DNA from: RHKX01 sp046330415
GTDB lineage: Bacteria; Actinomycetota; Thermoleophilia; Solirubrobacterales; 70-9
Direction: 5' to 3'
NCBI GenBank assembly: GCA_046330415.1
Contig: JAXLSW010000024.1
Location: forward strand, 16,607 to 80,606
DNA: 64,000 bases
The notes under the pieces are model-generated. The model did not search any database. It worked only from the letters and a program-made list of their open reading frames with translations, and was not told the DNA's origin. Shown here one piece after another: positions 41,467 through 50,761 of the stretch (its first letter is position 1; the number at the start of each line of letters is the position of its first letter). The position numbers were made by a program, and so were the translations under genes.

Positions 41467-42225
41467 TCAGCGACGCGGGCCCGACGCGGCGATCTCGGCG
41501 ACGTGCTCGCGCCAGGCGGGCTCGATGTCCCGCAGATGCGCGTCGAACGCGGTTTCGAGCGCCGCCTGGGGTCCCGCCTTCGGCAGCCGGGAGACGAGCA
41601 GGTCGCAGGCGGCCTTCCCGCGCTCCTCCTCGAGCAGCTCGAAGACGCTCCCGCCGAGGATCATGGCGTCGCGCGGGGAGGGCGGGAAAGATGGCTTGCG
41701 ACCCTCGGTCATCCGCCGCAGCACCGCGGCGCGGAAGTCCGCGTACTGACCCGCGTAGTACTGGGCCCCGCCCTCGATCAGCCATGCCCATCGCAGGTAG
41801 CGGGAGAACGCGCGCGGCCCCCACGGCGGCGGCATGCGCTCGTTGTGAGAGGCGAGGACGAGCTGGGCGTAGAGGCGACAGGAGGTGCCCAGCAGCGCCC
41901 GGCGCGAGTCCGGCCCCGCGGCGCGGCGCTCGAGCGCGGAGTCCGTGAGGGTGTGGAGCTCGGTGCGGGTCGCCCATCCCGCCAGGTAGCGGCGCCCGGC
42001 CGGCGCCGAGGCGAGCCGGGCGGCGGGCAGGAACGGATGTGCACCCGACAGCCACCCGGAGTGAGGATGGAGGATCACCGTGATCCCTCCGGGGGCGCTG
42101 TCGAAGCGATCCTCGAGTCGCAGCCGCAGATCCTCGAGGTCGTCGAGCGTCCGCTCGGCGCACTCCTCGTCGCCCTCCTCGAAACGGGCGGTGAAGCTCA
42201 GTGAATCGGTCTCGGTCCAGGGCAT
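41467..42225 (-). CDS. Protein of unknown function, possibly a degenerate MA-type peptidase relative
   Basis: The 252-residue soluble protein has no recognised domain. WAWLIEGGAQYYAGQYADFR resembles the WLTEG-x-A-E-Y segment that follows the zinc motif in gluzincin (peptidase MA-like) proteins, but no HExxH is visible; the place where it might lie reads LHTLTDSALERRA. The rest is an acidic N-terminus (GDEECAERTLDDLEDLRLRLED) and an Arg-rich middle. It ends 4 bp from the convergent zinc-ribbon gene. Coding is supported by ATG start and codon bias. Confidence 0.55.
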   Translation of the reverse strand: MPWTETDSLSFTARFEEGDEECAERTLDDLEDLRLRLEDRFDSAPGGITVILHPHSGWLSGAHPFLPAARLASAPAGRRYLAGWATRTELHTLTDSALERRAAGPDSRRALLGTSCRLYAQLVLASHNERMPPPWGPRAFSRYLRWAWLIEGGAQYYAGQYADFRAAVLRRMTEGRKPSFPPSPRDAMILGGSVFELLEEERGKAACDLLVSRLPKAGPQAALETAFDAHLRDIEPAWREHVAEIAASGPRR

Positions 42226-42309
42226 GGGCGGGCGCCGAAGGGTATGGCGTGGCGTCAGCCGGCAACCCGGGCTCAGAGGCCTCGGCAGCCCGGCGCCCGC
42301 GGGCGTCGC

Positions 42310-43260
42310 TCAGCCCTCGCGGCTCTCGGCGAAACGGCGGCGCTCGTAGTCGAGCTCGGTGCCCACACCCGCCGCGGCCAGGATCGCCCGCGCCTCCTCG
42401 AGAGAGCCCGCGTCCCGCACCAGCGCCGCCAGCGGAGCGGCGCCGCCCATCGCCACCGCCGGGTCGAACAGGAACTGCAGCGCCGCCACCGGCCCGAGCT
42501 CCACCTCCCGGCGTCCATCGCGGATCGGCGCCCGGCCGCTCTCCCCGAGGGCGGCGCGCGCCGCCATCAGGCTCGCTTCGGTGGGAACGCGCTCGGCGAC
42601 CTCGATCAGCTCCCGTGCTACCTCAGCGGCGGGGGAGACCGTGCCGAGCCAGCCGCCGTCGCGGCCGAGCCGCGCCACCTGCGAGAGCACCTCGGCATGG
42701 GTCAGCTCGCCGTCGCAGCCGGTCCCGAACGCGCAGCCGACGGCGGGCAGGTCGCCGGGCAGGAACGCCGCCCCCGCCAGCATCACCGCATCGCAGAGGG
42801 GGCTGGCGAGCCCGGGTTCGGCCCCGGTGCCGAAAACGTCGCCGCCGACGTCGAGGAGGACGACGAGGTCGCAGTCGAGCCGCTCGGCGGCGGCCGCGAA
42901 GGCCAGGCCGATGCGGCGCGGGCCACCGTTGACGTCGATCAGCGCCGTCGGGCGCCCGAGGTGAGCGGCGACACCGGCCTCGGCGAGGCTGGTCCCCTCC
43001 GGCGTTCGTCCCTCGGCCGAGCACAGGGCGGCGTCGCTGTCACCGAGCCGCTCGATCCCGAGCAGCGCCTCGAGCGGGCGCGGGCCCGGGTGATGGGGGT
43101 CGACCGAGAAGCGCTCCCAGGCGACCCCGCCGAGCTCGGCGCCGATCCCCGCCGCTTCGAGCGTGCGGGCGAGCGCGAGCGCGCCGACGACGTCGCCCCC
43201 GCCCCCGATGCCGAGAACGAGCGCGCGTGAGGCCCCCGCGAAGGGAGCCGCAAGCGTCAA
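42310..43260 (-). CDS. DUF1152-family protein
   Basis: The 316-residue protein starts at TTG 43260 and opens with LVLGIGGGGDVVGALALAR, a Rossmann-like glycine loop characteristic of DUF1152 proteins. DLVVLLDVGGDVFGTGAEPGLASPLCDA is the other conserved block. The family is of unknown function and is seen in archaea and actinobacteria. It follows the DUF1802 gene after 33 bp on the same strand, so the two are probably cotranscribed. Confidence 0.75.
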   Translation of the reverse strand: MTLAAPFAGASRALVLGIGGGGDVVGALALARTLEAAGIGAELGGVAWERFSVDPHHPGPRPLEALLGIERLGDSDAALCSAEGRTPEGTSLAEAGVAAHLGRPTALIDVNGGPRRIGLAFAAAAERLDCDLVVLLDVGGDVFGTGAEPGLASPLCDAVMLAGAAFLPGDLPAVGCAFGTGCDGELTHAEVLSQVARLGRDGGWLGTVSPAAEVARELIEVAERVPTEASLMAARAALGESGRAPIRDGRREVELGPVAALQFLFDPAVAMGGAAPLAALVRDAGSLEEARAILAAAGVGTELDYERRRFAESREG

Positions 43261-43293
43261 CGGGCCGTCAACGGAGCGCTCGCCCCGGCCGGC

Positions 43294-43935
43294 TCAGGCG
43301 AGCGCGGGCTCGCGCTCGTCCGCGGTGCTGCCGCAGGTCTCGCGGATCGCGGCCGCGGCGCGGTCGAACTCGTCGTCGGCCATGACCGGAACACCCTCGA
43401 AGGGCAGGTCGCGGTCGATCTCGACCCACGAGTGGCAGCCGATGTGCTCGTCGCGGACGCGCACCGTCACCGGGCGCGGGATGCGATGAACCTTGAGGAG
43501 CAGCACGTGGAGCGGGTGGGTGCGCTTCCAGCGCAGACGCTTGCGCGCGTAGTCCTGCGTCCACACGTGGTAGGGCGAGAGCGCATCGACGATGCGGGGA
43601 TCGTCGGTCGTGAAGTGGTCGGAGACCTCGGCCCAGGCGCGGATGCGAACGCGATCCGGCTGCGCGATGCCGCCGTCCTGAAGCAGCGCGCGCGGCGGCG
43701 GCTCCTCATCGGGCCAGACACCCTCCTCGAGCGCGCGACGCAGCTCGGGGTGATGGGACTCGCGAACCAGATCGTTGCGCTGGTGGTCGAAGGTCGGGTA
43801 GAGGAAGAACTTGTCGTGCTCGAGCTCGAAGTGCTTGTTGTCCTCGCGGATCCCTCCCTTTCGGAGGGTGACCAGCTGCTCCCCCTCAGCGAGGGCGCGC
43901 ACCGTTACGGACCATTCCTTGAACGCAATAGGCAT
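43294..43935 (-). CDS. DUF1802-family protein
   Basis: The 213-residue protein matches DUF1802: an N-terminal AFKEWSVTVRALAEGEQLVTLRKGGIRE segment, HDKFFLYPTFDHQR in the middle, and a central VRIRAWAEVSD domain. Function is unknown. ATG 43935 is preferred over an in-frame start at 44019, which would add an unconserved Pro-rich stretch. The 180-bp gap upstream contains an AT-rich TTATTT/TATTGC stretch near 44055-44070 that may be the promoter, giving a leader of more than 100 nt. Confidence 0.78.
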   Translation of the reverse strand: MPIAFKEWSVTVRALAEGEQLVTLRKGGIREDNKHFELEHDKFFLYPTFDHQRNDLVRESHHPELRRALEEGVWPDEEPPPRALLQDGGIAQPDRVRIRAWAEVSDHFTTDDPRIVDALSPYHVWTQDYARKRLRWKRTHPLHVLLLKVHRIPRPVTVRVRDEHIGCHSWVEIDRDLPFEGVPVMADDEFDRAAAAIRETCGSTADEREPALA

Positions 43936-44115
43936 GTCGAATTCGTCCGGGGTCGGGGGTCGAAGCCGGTTGCGGGGCTCGGACGAGAGCGAACCGGCTG
44001 GGGCCTCATCGGGGCCCATGGGCGGGCCGCGAGTCTAGACGAGGCCGCAGCAATAGCCAAATAAGTTGCAGATGTCACCCGGTGCTGGGCGTGATCGGCC
44101 AAGCGCAGGGTGCCG

Positions 44116-45657
44116 TCATTCGGCTGGAGTGCCGAATCCGCCGCCGCCCGGGGTCTCGATCCGCAGCACGTCTCCGGGCTGCATGACGCCCTCGGTCTTC
44201 GCCTCCAGCGGCTCGCCGTTGAGCAGGTTCAGACCCGGCGCACCGTCCCCGCCGCCGGCGCGTCCACGCGGTCCCACCTCCCGGCGCTCGGTGATCAGCG
44301 TGAAGCGCATCGGGGCGAGCGCCTCGATCTCGCGGACGATCCCGTCACCGCCGCGGTTGCGGCCGTCACCGCCGCTGCCTCGTCGCAGCCCCAGGGATCG
44401 GATCCGCATCGGCAGCTCCGTCTCGAGCGCCTCGACCGGGGTGTTGAGGGTGTTCGACATCGCGACGTGGATCGCGCTGGGACCGGCCGCATCGGCGCAG
44501 GCGCCCTGCCCGCCGCCCAGCGTCTCGTAGTAGGTGAAGGTGCCTCCGTCGTCCCCGAGCGAGGCGAGCGTCACGTTGTTCATGGTGCCCTGGCCCTGGG
44601 CGGGCCCGTCGGTGACATCGGCGAGCGCAGCCATGACGAGGTCGGCGACGCGGCTCGAGGTCTCGACGTTCCCCGCGGCCACGGCCGCACCGGGCTCGGC
44701 GTTGAGGACGCTGCCACGCTCGGCGGCGATGGCGATCGGCCTGTGGCCGCCCGCGCACGGCGGCGCGTCGGGATCGGTCAGCACCCGCACCGCGAAGAGG
44801 GCCGCCGCCTTGGTGACCGACAGCGGGCAGTTCAGGTTCCCGTCGACCTGGGCGCTTGATCCGGCGAAGTCGACGCGCATCTCCTCGCCCGCGACCGTGA
44901 CCGCGACCCGCAGCGGAACCGGGGAGCCGTCCGCGGCGACGAGCGAATCCTCGGCCTCGAAGCTGCCGTCGGGGAGGGCCGCGACGGCGGCGCGGCCCCG
45001 GCGCTCGGCGTGGTCGAGGACGGCCATCATGCCGGCGCGCAGGGCTGTAGCCCCGTCACGGGCGACGAGCTCGGCGACCCGTTCAGCGGCGAGCAGGTTC
45101 GCGGCGCGCTGTGCCCGCAGATCGGCGAGGCGCTGGGTCGGGTTCCGCATGATCTGCACGAGCTCGCGGATCTCGTCGTCCCCGCCGAGGAGACGCGGAG
45201 AGATCACCACGCCCTCCTCCGCCAGCGTCCGCGAGCGCGCCGGCATGCCGCCCGGCGTCGGTCCGCCGATGTCTGCGTGGTGAGCGCGGCTAGCCGCCCA
45301 GCCGAGGAGCTCGCCGGCGTGCAGCAGTGGCGAGACGAGGGTCACGTCAGGGAGATGGGTGCCGCCGGCGAACGGGTCGTTGAGGATCCACAGATCTCCC
45401 GCCGCGGGATCCTCGGCGCGGTCGATCACGGCCGCGACGGCGTCGGGCATCGAGCCGAGGTGGACGGGGATGTGCTCGGCCTGCATCACGAGCTCGCCGC
45501 CCGGCTCGAACAGCGCCGTCGAGCAGTCGTGGCGCTCCTTGATGTTGGGGGAGTGGGCCGCCCTGATCAGCACCGCGCCCATCTCGTCGCAGATCGCCCG
45601 CAGGCCGCCCTCGAGCACCGAGAGCGAGATCGGATCGACCGGGGCCGGGGCGCTCAC
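44116..45657 (-). CDS. Hydantoinase B/oxoprolinase-family subunit
   Basis: The 513-residue protein is the HyuB-type subunit: EMGAVLIRAAHSPNIKERHDCSTALF, GDLWILNDPFAGGTHLPDVTL, NLNCPLSVTKAA and the C-terminal GGGGFGTP are family hallmarks. With HyuA it forms an ATP-dependent enzyme opening 5-oxoproline, hydantoin or related rings. It starts at GTG 45657, overlapping the hyuA stop by 4 bp, which ensures equal subunit synthesis. The exact substrate cannot be read from sequence. Confidence 0.92.
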   Translation of the reverse strand: MSAPAPVDPISLSVLEGGLRAICDEMGAVLIRAAHSPNIKERHDCSTALFEPGGELVMQAEHIPVHLGSMPDAVAAVIDRAEDPAAGDLWILNDPFAGGTHLPDVTLVSPLLHAGELLGWAASRAHHADIGGPTPGGMPARSRTLAEEGVVISPRLLGGDDEIRELVQIMRNPTQRLADLRAQRAANLLAAERVAELVARDGATALRAGMMAVLDHAERRGRAAVAALPDGSFEAEDSLVAADGSPVPLRVAVTVAGEEMRVDFAGSSAQVDGNLNCPLSVTKAAALFAVRVLTDPDAPPCAGGHRPIAIAAERGSVLNAEPGAAVAAGNVETSSRVADLVMAALADVTDGPAQGQGTMNNVTLASLGDDGGTFTYYETLGGGQGACADAAGPSAIHVAMSNTLNTPVEALETELPMRIRSLGLRRGSGGDGRNRGGDGIVREIEALAPMRFTLITERREVGPRGRAGGGDGAPGLNLLNGEPLEAKTEGVMQPGDVLRIETPGGGGFGTPAE

Positions 45658-47636
45658 CGGGACTCCCGCCTCGCGACGATCGTCCCGGAGTCGTCGACCT
45701 GCGCCCTCCACCCGGGCGGCATCAGCAGCGTCGTCTCCGGCAGCTCGAGCGCGCAGGGACCCGCCACCTCGAGTCCCGCCGGGAGCTCCCCGCGGAGTAC
45801 CTCGCCCTCGGCCCACCGTCCCGCGAAGCGCATCGGCCGCCGCGAGCGAACCGGCTCGCCTCCGGACGCGCGCAGCTCACGCACCGGCGCCACCGGCGTC
45901 GTGACCGCGAGCCGGATGGTGATCAGCTCGATCTCGGCTTCGGGCTCGCTGTAGCCGTAGCGACGCTCGTGCTCGGCGGCGAAGTCACGCGCGAGGGCAG
46001 CCGGCTCGGGATGCGTCGGGCCCGCGATCGGCAGCTCGAAGGACTGACCCGCGTATCGAAGCTCGTAGACCGTCTCGACTGTGACCCCGTCGGCGGCGCC
46101 GCCCACGGCCTCGAGCAGCGTTTCGATCTCTGTGGCGATCCGCTCCGCGGTCAACGCGTCGCCGGCCAGCATGACGCTGCGGGCGGTCTCACGGCGCCGG
46201 TCGGAGGCGACGAGCCCGAGGGCCGAGAGCACGCCGCCTGAGCGCGGACAGAGGATCCGGTCGATCTCCAGCTCGGCGGCGACCGCGGCCGCGTGCAGGG
46301 GGCCCGCACCGCCGAACGGGAGCAGGTCGAAGCGGCGCGGATCGACCCCGCGCTCGACGGTGATCACCCGCATCGCCCGCACCATCTCGGCGTTCGCGAC
46401 AGCGACAATCCCGGCGGCCGCCTCGTCGATTCCGAGCCCGAGCCCTGCCGCCAGCGGCCCGATCGCGCGTCGGGCGGCGTCCGCGTCGAGGGCGACACCG
46501 CCCGCGAGCTCGCCGGCCGGGTCGAGGTAGCCGAGCAGCAGATTGGCGTCGGTGACGGTCGGTTCGGTCCCGCTGCGGCCGTAGCACGCGGGACCCGGCT
46601 CCGCGCCCGCCGATCGGGGGCCGACCCGGAGCGCGCCACCCGGGTCGATCCAGGCGACCGATCCCCCGCCGGCCCCGACCGTGTGCACGTCGAGCATCGG
46701 GAGCTGGATTGGCCGTTGCGCGAACTCGCGGCCGGAGCTGCGGCCGACGGCGCCTCCGGCGATGACGCAGACGTCGCAGGAGGTCCCACCCATGTCGAAG
46801 CCGAGCGCGTCGCCGTCGCCGCTGAGCGACGCGACCAGGCCGGCCCCGACGGCTCCCCCGGCGGGGCCGCTGAGCACGCTCCAGGCACCACCGCCCCCGA
46901 CATCGGCGAGAGTGGCGATGCCCCCCGAGGACTGCATCACGGCCGGCTCCGGCAGCCCGCGTTCGGCGCAACGCCCTCGCAGGTGGTCGAGGTAGCTGCC
47001 GAGCAGAGGCGCGAGGTAGGCGTCGAGAACCGTCGTCGCGCAGCGCTCGTACTCGCGGAAGCGAGGTAGGACCTCGGAGGAGACGGAGACGTGGAGGCCG
47101 GGGAGCTCCTCGCGCAGCGCGGCGGCGAGCCTGCGCTCGTGGGTCGCGTCGAGGTGGGCGAAGAGCAGGCAGATCGCCACCGCCTCCGGGTTGCATCCGC
47201 GGACCTCGCCGATGACGCGCTCGATCTCCTCGTCGCTCAGCGCCTCGACGACTCCTTCGTGGCTGATCCGCTCCCGCACGCCGACCCGCAGCTCGGGCGG
47301 GGAGAGTGGGGGCGGGCGGTCCGCGCAGAGGCAGTAGAGGCTCGGGCGGTCCTGGCGGGCGATCTCGAGCAGGTCGGTGAAGCCGTCGGTGGCGAGGAGG
47401 AGCGTTCTCGCCCCGCGACGCTCGAGCAGCGCGTTCGTGCCGACGGTCATCCCGTGCGCCAGGTGGTCGACCTGGCCCGGCTCCGCTCGGGCGGCGGCGA
47501 GCACGGCCTCGATGGCGGCGAGCACCCCCTCCGATTGGTCGGACGGCGTGGTCGGCGACTTGGCCGAATGCACCGAGGCGCCGTCGAGCAGCACGGCGTC
47601 GGTGAAGGTTCCTCCTACGTCGACGCCGAGCTGCAC
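45654..47636 (-). CDS. Hydantoinase A/oxoprolinase-family subunit
   Basis: The 660-residue ATP-binding subunit shows the actin-like-fold start QLGVDVGGTFTDAVLLDG, HGMTVGTNALLERRG, the central LGFDMGGTSCDVCVI phosphate loop and DLLPFGGAGPLHA. It pairs with the downstream B subunit. It begins at a GTG at 47636, 31 bp after the stop of the zinc-knuckle-like gene on the same strand. Relatives include acetophenone and acetone carboxylase subunits, which remain alternatives, although no third carboxylase gene is nearby. Confidence 0.92.
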   Translation of the reverse strand: MQLGVDVGGTFTDAVLLDGASVHSAKSPTTPSDQSEGVLAAIEAVLAAARAEPGQVDHLAHGMTVGTNALLERRGARTLLLATDGFTDLLEIARQDRPSLYCLCADRPPPLSPPELRVGVRERISHEGVVEALSDEEIERVIGEVRGCNPEAVAICLLFAHLDATHERRLAAALREELPGLHVSVSSEVLPRFREYERCATTVLDAYLAPLLGSYLDHLRGRCAERGLPEPAVMQSSGGIATLADVGGGGAWSVLSGPAGGAVGAGLVASLSGDGDALGFDMGGTSCDVCVIAGGAVGRSSGREFAQRPIQLPMLDVHTVGAGGGSVAWIDPGGALRVGPRSAGAEPGPACYGRSGTEPTVTDANLLLGYLDPAGELAGGVALDADAARRAIGPLAAGLGLGIDEAAAGIVAVANAEMVRAMRVITVERGVDPRRFDLLPFGGAGPLHAAAVAAELEIDRILCPRSGGVLSALGLVASDRRRETARSVMLAGDALTAERIATEIETLLEAVGGAADGVTVETVYELRYAGQSFELPIAGPTHPEPAALARDFAAEHERRYGYSEPEAEIELITIRLAVTTPVAPVRELRASGGEPVRSRRPMRFAGRWAEGEVLRGELPAGLEVAGPCALELPETTLLMPPGWRAQVDDSGTIVARRESR

Positions 47637-47667
47637 CCGGCTGATTCTGCTGTAAAGCCGCGCTCGA

Positions 47668-48120
47668 TCAGGCTGCGATCAGCTCGCGCTCGACCTCGGC
47701 TGAGGCCGGAATCAGGACCGCGTCGTCCTCCTCGAGATGCTTGTGGGAGGGGCAGTAGTCCCTCCCCGGCAGCGGCTCTCGCTGGCAGGGGGTTCCGCGA
47801 CGCGTGTGCGCGCGGCACTCCCGGCCACCGGCCGGACTCAGCTCCTCGACGGGGGCGCTGTCGAGGTACTGCACCGCCAGCCGCACGTTGCGGTCGACGA
47901 CGCGGTACACCACGAGCTGGTCCTGGATCGGGAACAGGTTCCGTAGATCCGAGAACAGCGCCTTGGTCGGCTTGGCGAAATAGCGACGGTCGCTTACGAG
48001 CCGGTTCATGGTCGACTCGCAGGCCTCGAGCATGCGCTGCTTGCTCTCGCACGCTTGACCGCCCTTGCTCACGAGCATCGGTGCGAGCTCGCGATAGATG
48101 GATCGGCTGAATTGGTACAT
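47668..48120 (-). CDS. Protein with a CCCH-like zinc-knuckle motif, function unknown
   Basis: The 150-residue protein has a helical N-terminal part (about 1-95, YQFSRSIYRELAPMLV, KALFSDLRNLFPIQDQ) and a compact Cys/His cluster at about 102-127: Cys-x2-His, then TRRGTPCQREPLPG and YCPSH. This RG-x-PC-x-R-x-P-x(4-6)-Y/F-C-x-x-H pattern recurs in small bacterial and phage proteins and likely binds zinc. Function unknown. The 128-bp upstream region contains TTAGGG 9 nt before the ATG. Confidence 0.6.
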   Translation of the reverse strand: MYQFSRSIYRELAPMLVSKGGQACESKQRMLEACESTMNRLVSDRRYFAKPTKALFSDLRNLFPIQDQLVVYRVVDRNVRLAVQYLDSAPVEELSPAGGRECRAHTRRGTPCQREPLPGRDYCPSHKHLEEDDAVLIPASAEVERELIAA

Positions 48121-48248
48121 GTTGGGTCGCCCTAACCCCCTGCCATAGGTGGTCGGGAAACCCCCCGCACGGGGAATTGTGCTGACACCGTGTGAACAGC
48201 GGGGCGCGTTCTGTTAAGACTGAATTAAGCGGGTGTCGGGGCTGAGGG

Positions 48249-49745
48249 TCAGTCCCAACGCTCGAGACGAGCTTCGCCGGCGGCGTCGATGACGACGTGA
48301 TGCAGGTCGAGCGCGGGGACCGTCTCGGGGAAATCGCTGCGCCGGTGGACCCCGCGGGACTCCTCGCGCGCGAGCGCCGATGTCGCGATCAGGCGGGCGA
48401 GGGGGTAGGGATCGTCGAGCAGCCTGCTCAGCGTGGCGGCGTCGCGCAGTGGTCCGGCGAGCTCCCACACCGCCTCTCTGGTCGCCGACGTCGGACCGCT
48501 GAAGCTCCAGCCGCCCTCGGCGGGCGGGAGGGGGGAGGAGGGGCTCGGCTCGCTGCCGAGGGCGGCGACGGCCGCGCGGGAGCCGAACACGAAGCATTCG
48601 CTCAGGGAGTTGGAGGCGAGGCGGTTGGCGCCGTGAAGACCGGTGCATGCGGCCTCGCCGACCGCGAACAGGCCCGGGACGCTGCTGCGGCAGTGGAGGT
48701 CGGTGCGGATGCCTCCGATCAGGTAGTGGGAGGCGGGGGCGACCGGAACCGGGTCGGTGGCCGGGTCGAGACCGGCGGAGGCGAGCGTCCTGGTGATCGT
48801 CGGGAAGCGCTCCAGCGGTACCGGTCGCAGGTCGAGCCAGACGGACGCGGTGCCGTCGGCCGCCATGCGATCGAGGATCGCCGCCGCGACCGCGTCTCGC
48901 GGCGAGAGCTCGTCGGTGAACCGTTCGCCTGCGGCGTCGAGCAGCAGCGCGCCCTCGCCGCGAACCGCCTCGGTGATCAGCCACCCGTCGAGGTCGCTGC
49001 CCGGCAGCGCCAGGGCCGTCGGGTGGAACTGGCAGAGCTCGAGGTCGGCGAGATCCGCTCCCGCCGCGGCGGCCAGCACGGATCCGGCGCCGATCGCACC
49101 CCGTGGGTTGGTGGTCCGCCGCCAAAGCGCCGCTCCGCCGCCGGTTGCCAACACCGTGCCACTCGCCCGCAGGGGGCCGCGGTCGGTGACGACACCGGCG
49201 CAGGTCCCGTCGGATGTCCAGAGCGCCTGCGCCGAGGCGCCCTCGAGTACCTCGATCCCGGGGTGGGCCGCGACGAGTTCCGCGAGCCGGCTGGTGATCG
49301 CGCGGCCCGTCTCGGCTCCGCCCGCGTGGACGATCCGGCGCTCGCTGTGGCCGCCCTCGAGCCCGAGCGTGAGCTCCCCATCGGGTTCCAGGTCGAACTC
49401 GACCCCGCGGCGCATGAGCCCCTCGACGGCGGCAGGCGCCTCGGTGACGAGCGCCTCGACGACGGCGGGCTCGCAGAGCCCCCGTCCCGCCGCGAAGGTG
49501 TCGGCGGCGTGCTTTTCGACCGTGTCGCCGGGGCCGATCGCGGCCGCCAGGCCGCCCTGGGCGCGGAAGCTCGCGCTGCCGGTCAGTGGCGTCCGCGAGA
49601 CGACGGTGACGCGCCCGCCCGCGTCCGCGGCCTCGAGCGCGACGTGAAGCCCCGCGGCGCCGCCGCCGACGACGGCCACGTCGCAGGCCGGGGGTCCGCT
49701 CGGTGTGGGGTCCGCTGCCAAGTTGGCGGGTACCGTATCCGCCAC
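48249..49745 (-). CDS. nadB: L-aspartate oxidase
   Basis: The 498-residue flavoprotein matches NadB: an FAD loop DVAVVGGGAAGLHVALEA, SASFRAQGGLAAAIG, HAADTFAAGRGLCEP, CQFHPTAL, SHYLIGGI and LHGANRLASNSL. It oxidises aspartate to iminoaspartate in de novo NAD synthesis; nadA and nadC are not in the window. A succinate dehydrogenase-type flavoprotein is less likely given length and motifs. It starts at GTG 49745, two bases from the start of the divergent deacetylase-like gene. Confidence 0.92.
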   Translation of the reverse strand: MADTVPANLAADPTPSGPPACDVAVVGGGAAGLHVALEAADAGGRVTVVSRTPLTGSASFRAQGGLAAAIGPGDTVEKHAADTFAAGRGLCEPAVVEALVTEAPAAVEGLMRRGVEFDLEPDGELTLGLEGGHSERRIVHAGGAETGRAITSRLAELVAAHPGIEVLEGASAQALWTSDGTCAGVVTDRGPLRASGTVLATGGGAALWRRTTNPRGAIGAGSVLAAAAGADLADLELCQFHPTALALPGSDLDGWLITEAVRGEGALLLDAAGERFTDELSPRDAVAAAILDRMAADGTASVWLDLRPVPLERFPTITRTLASAGLDPATDPVPVAPASHYLIGGIRTDLHCRSSVPGLFAVGEAACTGLHGANRLASNSLSECFVFGSRAAVAALGSEPSPSSPLPPAEGGWSFSGPTSATREAVWELAGPLRDAATLSRLLDDPYPLARLIATSALAREESRGVHRRSDFPETVPALDLHHVVIDAAGEARLERWD

Positions 49746-49747
49746 CC

Positions 49748-50761
49748 GTGGGCCTCTACTTCCACCATCCCTCCTCGCTCGCGCACGACACGGGAGAGCA
49801 CCCGGAGAACGCGCGCCGAATTCGCGCGATCGAGTCGGCGCTCGCGGGCGCCGGCTGGCCGGGTCTCGAGCGGCTCGAGGCGCCGGAAGCTGAGCGCGCG
49901 ATGCTGGAGCGGGTCCACGACCCGGCCCACGTCGATCGCATCGAGCGGTTCTGCGACGCCGGGGGCGGGATGATCGACGCAGACACGATCGCGGTACGGG
50001 AGAGCTGGGAGGCGGCGCTGCGGGCGTCGGGCGCCGCGGCGGAGGGCGCGGAGCGGTTGCTCTCCGGCGAGGCCGAGTTCGCGATCACGGGGATGCGGCC
50101 ACCGGGCCACCACGCCGAGTCCGATCGGGCGATGGGCTTCTGCCTCTTCAACAACGCCGCCGTCGGCGCGGCGCACGCGATCGCCGCCGCCGGGGCCGAG
50201 CGCGTGCTGATCCTCGACTGGGACGTCCATCACGGCAACGGGACGGCCGAGATCTTCGACGGCGACGGCGACGTCCTCTACGTCAGCATCCACCAGAGCC
50301 CCCTCTACCCGGGGACCGGGCGCCCCGATGAGATCGGGACGGGCGAGGGCACGGGGATGACGATGAACCTGCCCGTGCCGCCGGGCGCCGACGGCGAGCT
50401 CTTCCGGGCGCTCGTCCAGCACATCGTCGTCCCCGCCGGGCTCGAGCTGCGACCCGGGCTGATCGTGATCTCTGCCGGCTACGACGCTCACACCGACGAC
50501 CCGTTGGCCGACTGCCACGTCGAGACGGCGGACTTCGCCGACATGACCGCCTCGATGCGCGATCTCGGCCGTGAGCTCGGCGCCCCTGTCCTCGTCTGCC
50601 TCGAAGGTGGCTACAACGTCGACGCGCTCGCCTGGTCGGTGCTCGCCACCGCGCGGGCGCTGAGCGAGGAGGAGCCCGCTGACACGGCGCCGGTGGAGCC
50701 GGCGCTCGCAGCGCGGTCGCGGTTCGCCCGCGGACGCTGGGCGGACGCGCTCAGTCGCTGA
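49748..50761 (+). CDS. Histone-deacetylase-family metal hydrolase (AcuC/acetylpolyamine type)
   Basis: The 337-residue protein keeps the HDAC active site: PPGHHAE (His121, His122), LDWDVHHGNGT with zinc ligands Asp159 and His161, the SAGYDAHTDDPLA aspartate, and EGGYN near the end. Bacterial members deacetylate acetoin-utilisation targets, acetyl-polyamines or acetyl-lysine proteins. The GTG at 49748 must be the start because the family sequence YFHHPSSLAHDTGEHPENARR begins at once. Pairing with nadB raises the possibility of an NAD- or acetyl-linked role. Confidence 0.92.
   Translation: MGLYFHHPSSLAHDTGEHPENARRIRAIESALAGAGWPGLERLEAPEAERAMLERVHDPAHVDRIERFCDAGGGMIDADTIAVRESWEAALRASGAAAEGAERLLSGEAEFAITGMRPPGHHAESDRAMGFCLFNNAAVGAAHAIAAAGAERVLILDWDVHHGNGTAEIFDGDGDVLYVSIHQSPLYPGTGRPDEIGTGEGTGMTMNLPVPPGADGELFRALVQHIVVPAGLELRPGLIVISAGYDAHTDDPLADCHVETADFADMTASMRDLGRELGAPVLVCLEGGYNVDALAWSVLATARALSEEEPADTAPVEPALAARSRFARGRWADALSR

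Noticed and set aside
44118..44137. Inverted repeat ATTCGGC-N6-GCCGAAT as a terminator of the hydantoinase operon
   Set aside because: It lies within the last codons of the B subunit, has no U-run, and can be explained by coding sequence.
49583..50750. Long minus-strand extension of the coiled-coil protein through the deacetylase and into nadB
   Set aside because: It is antisense read-through after a single-base deletion; composition becomes Arg/Pro-rich and unrelated, and the corrected frame stops at 50751.
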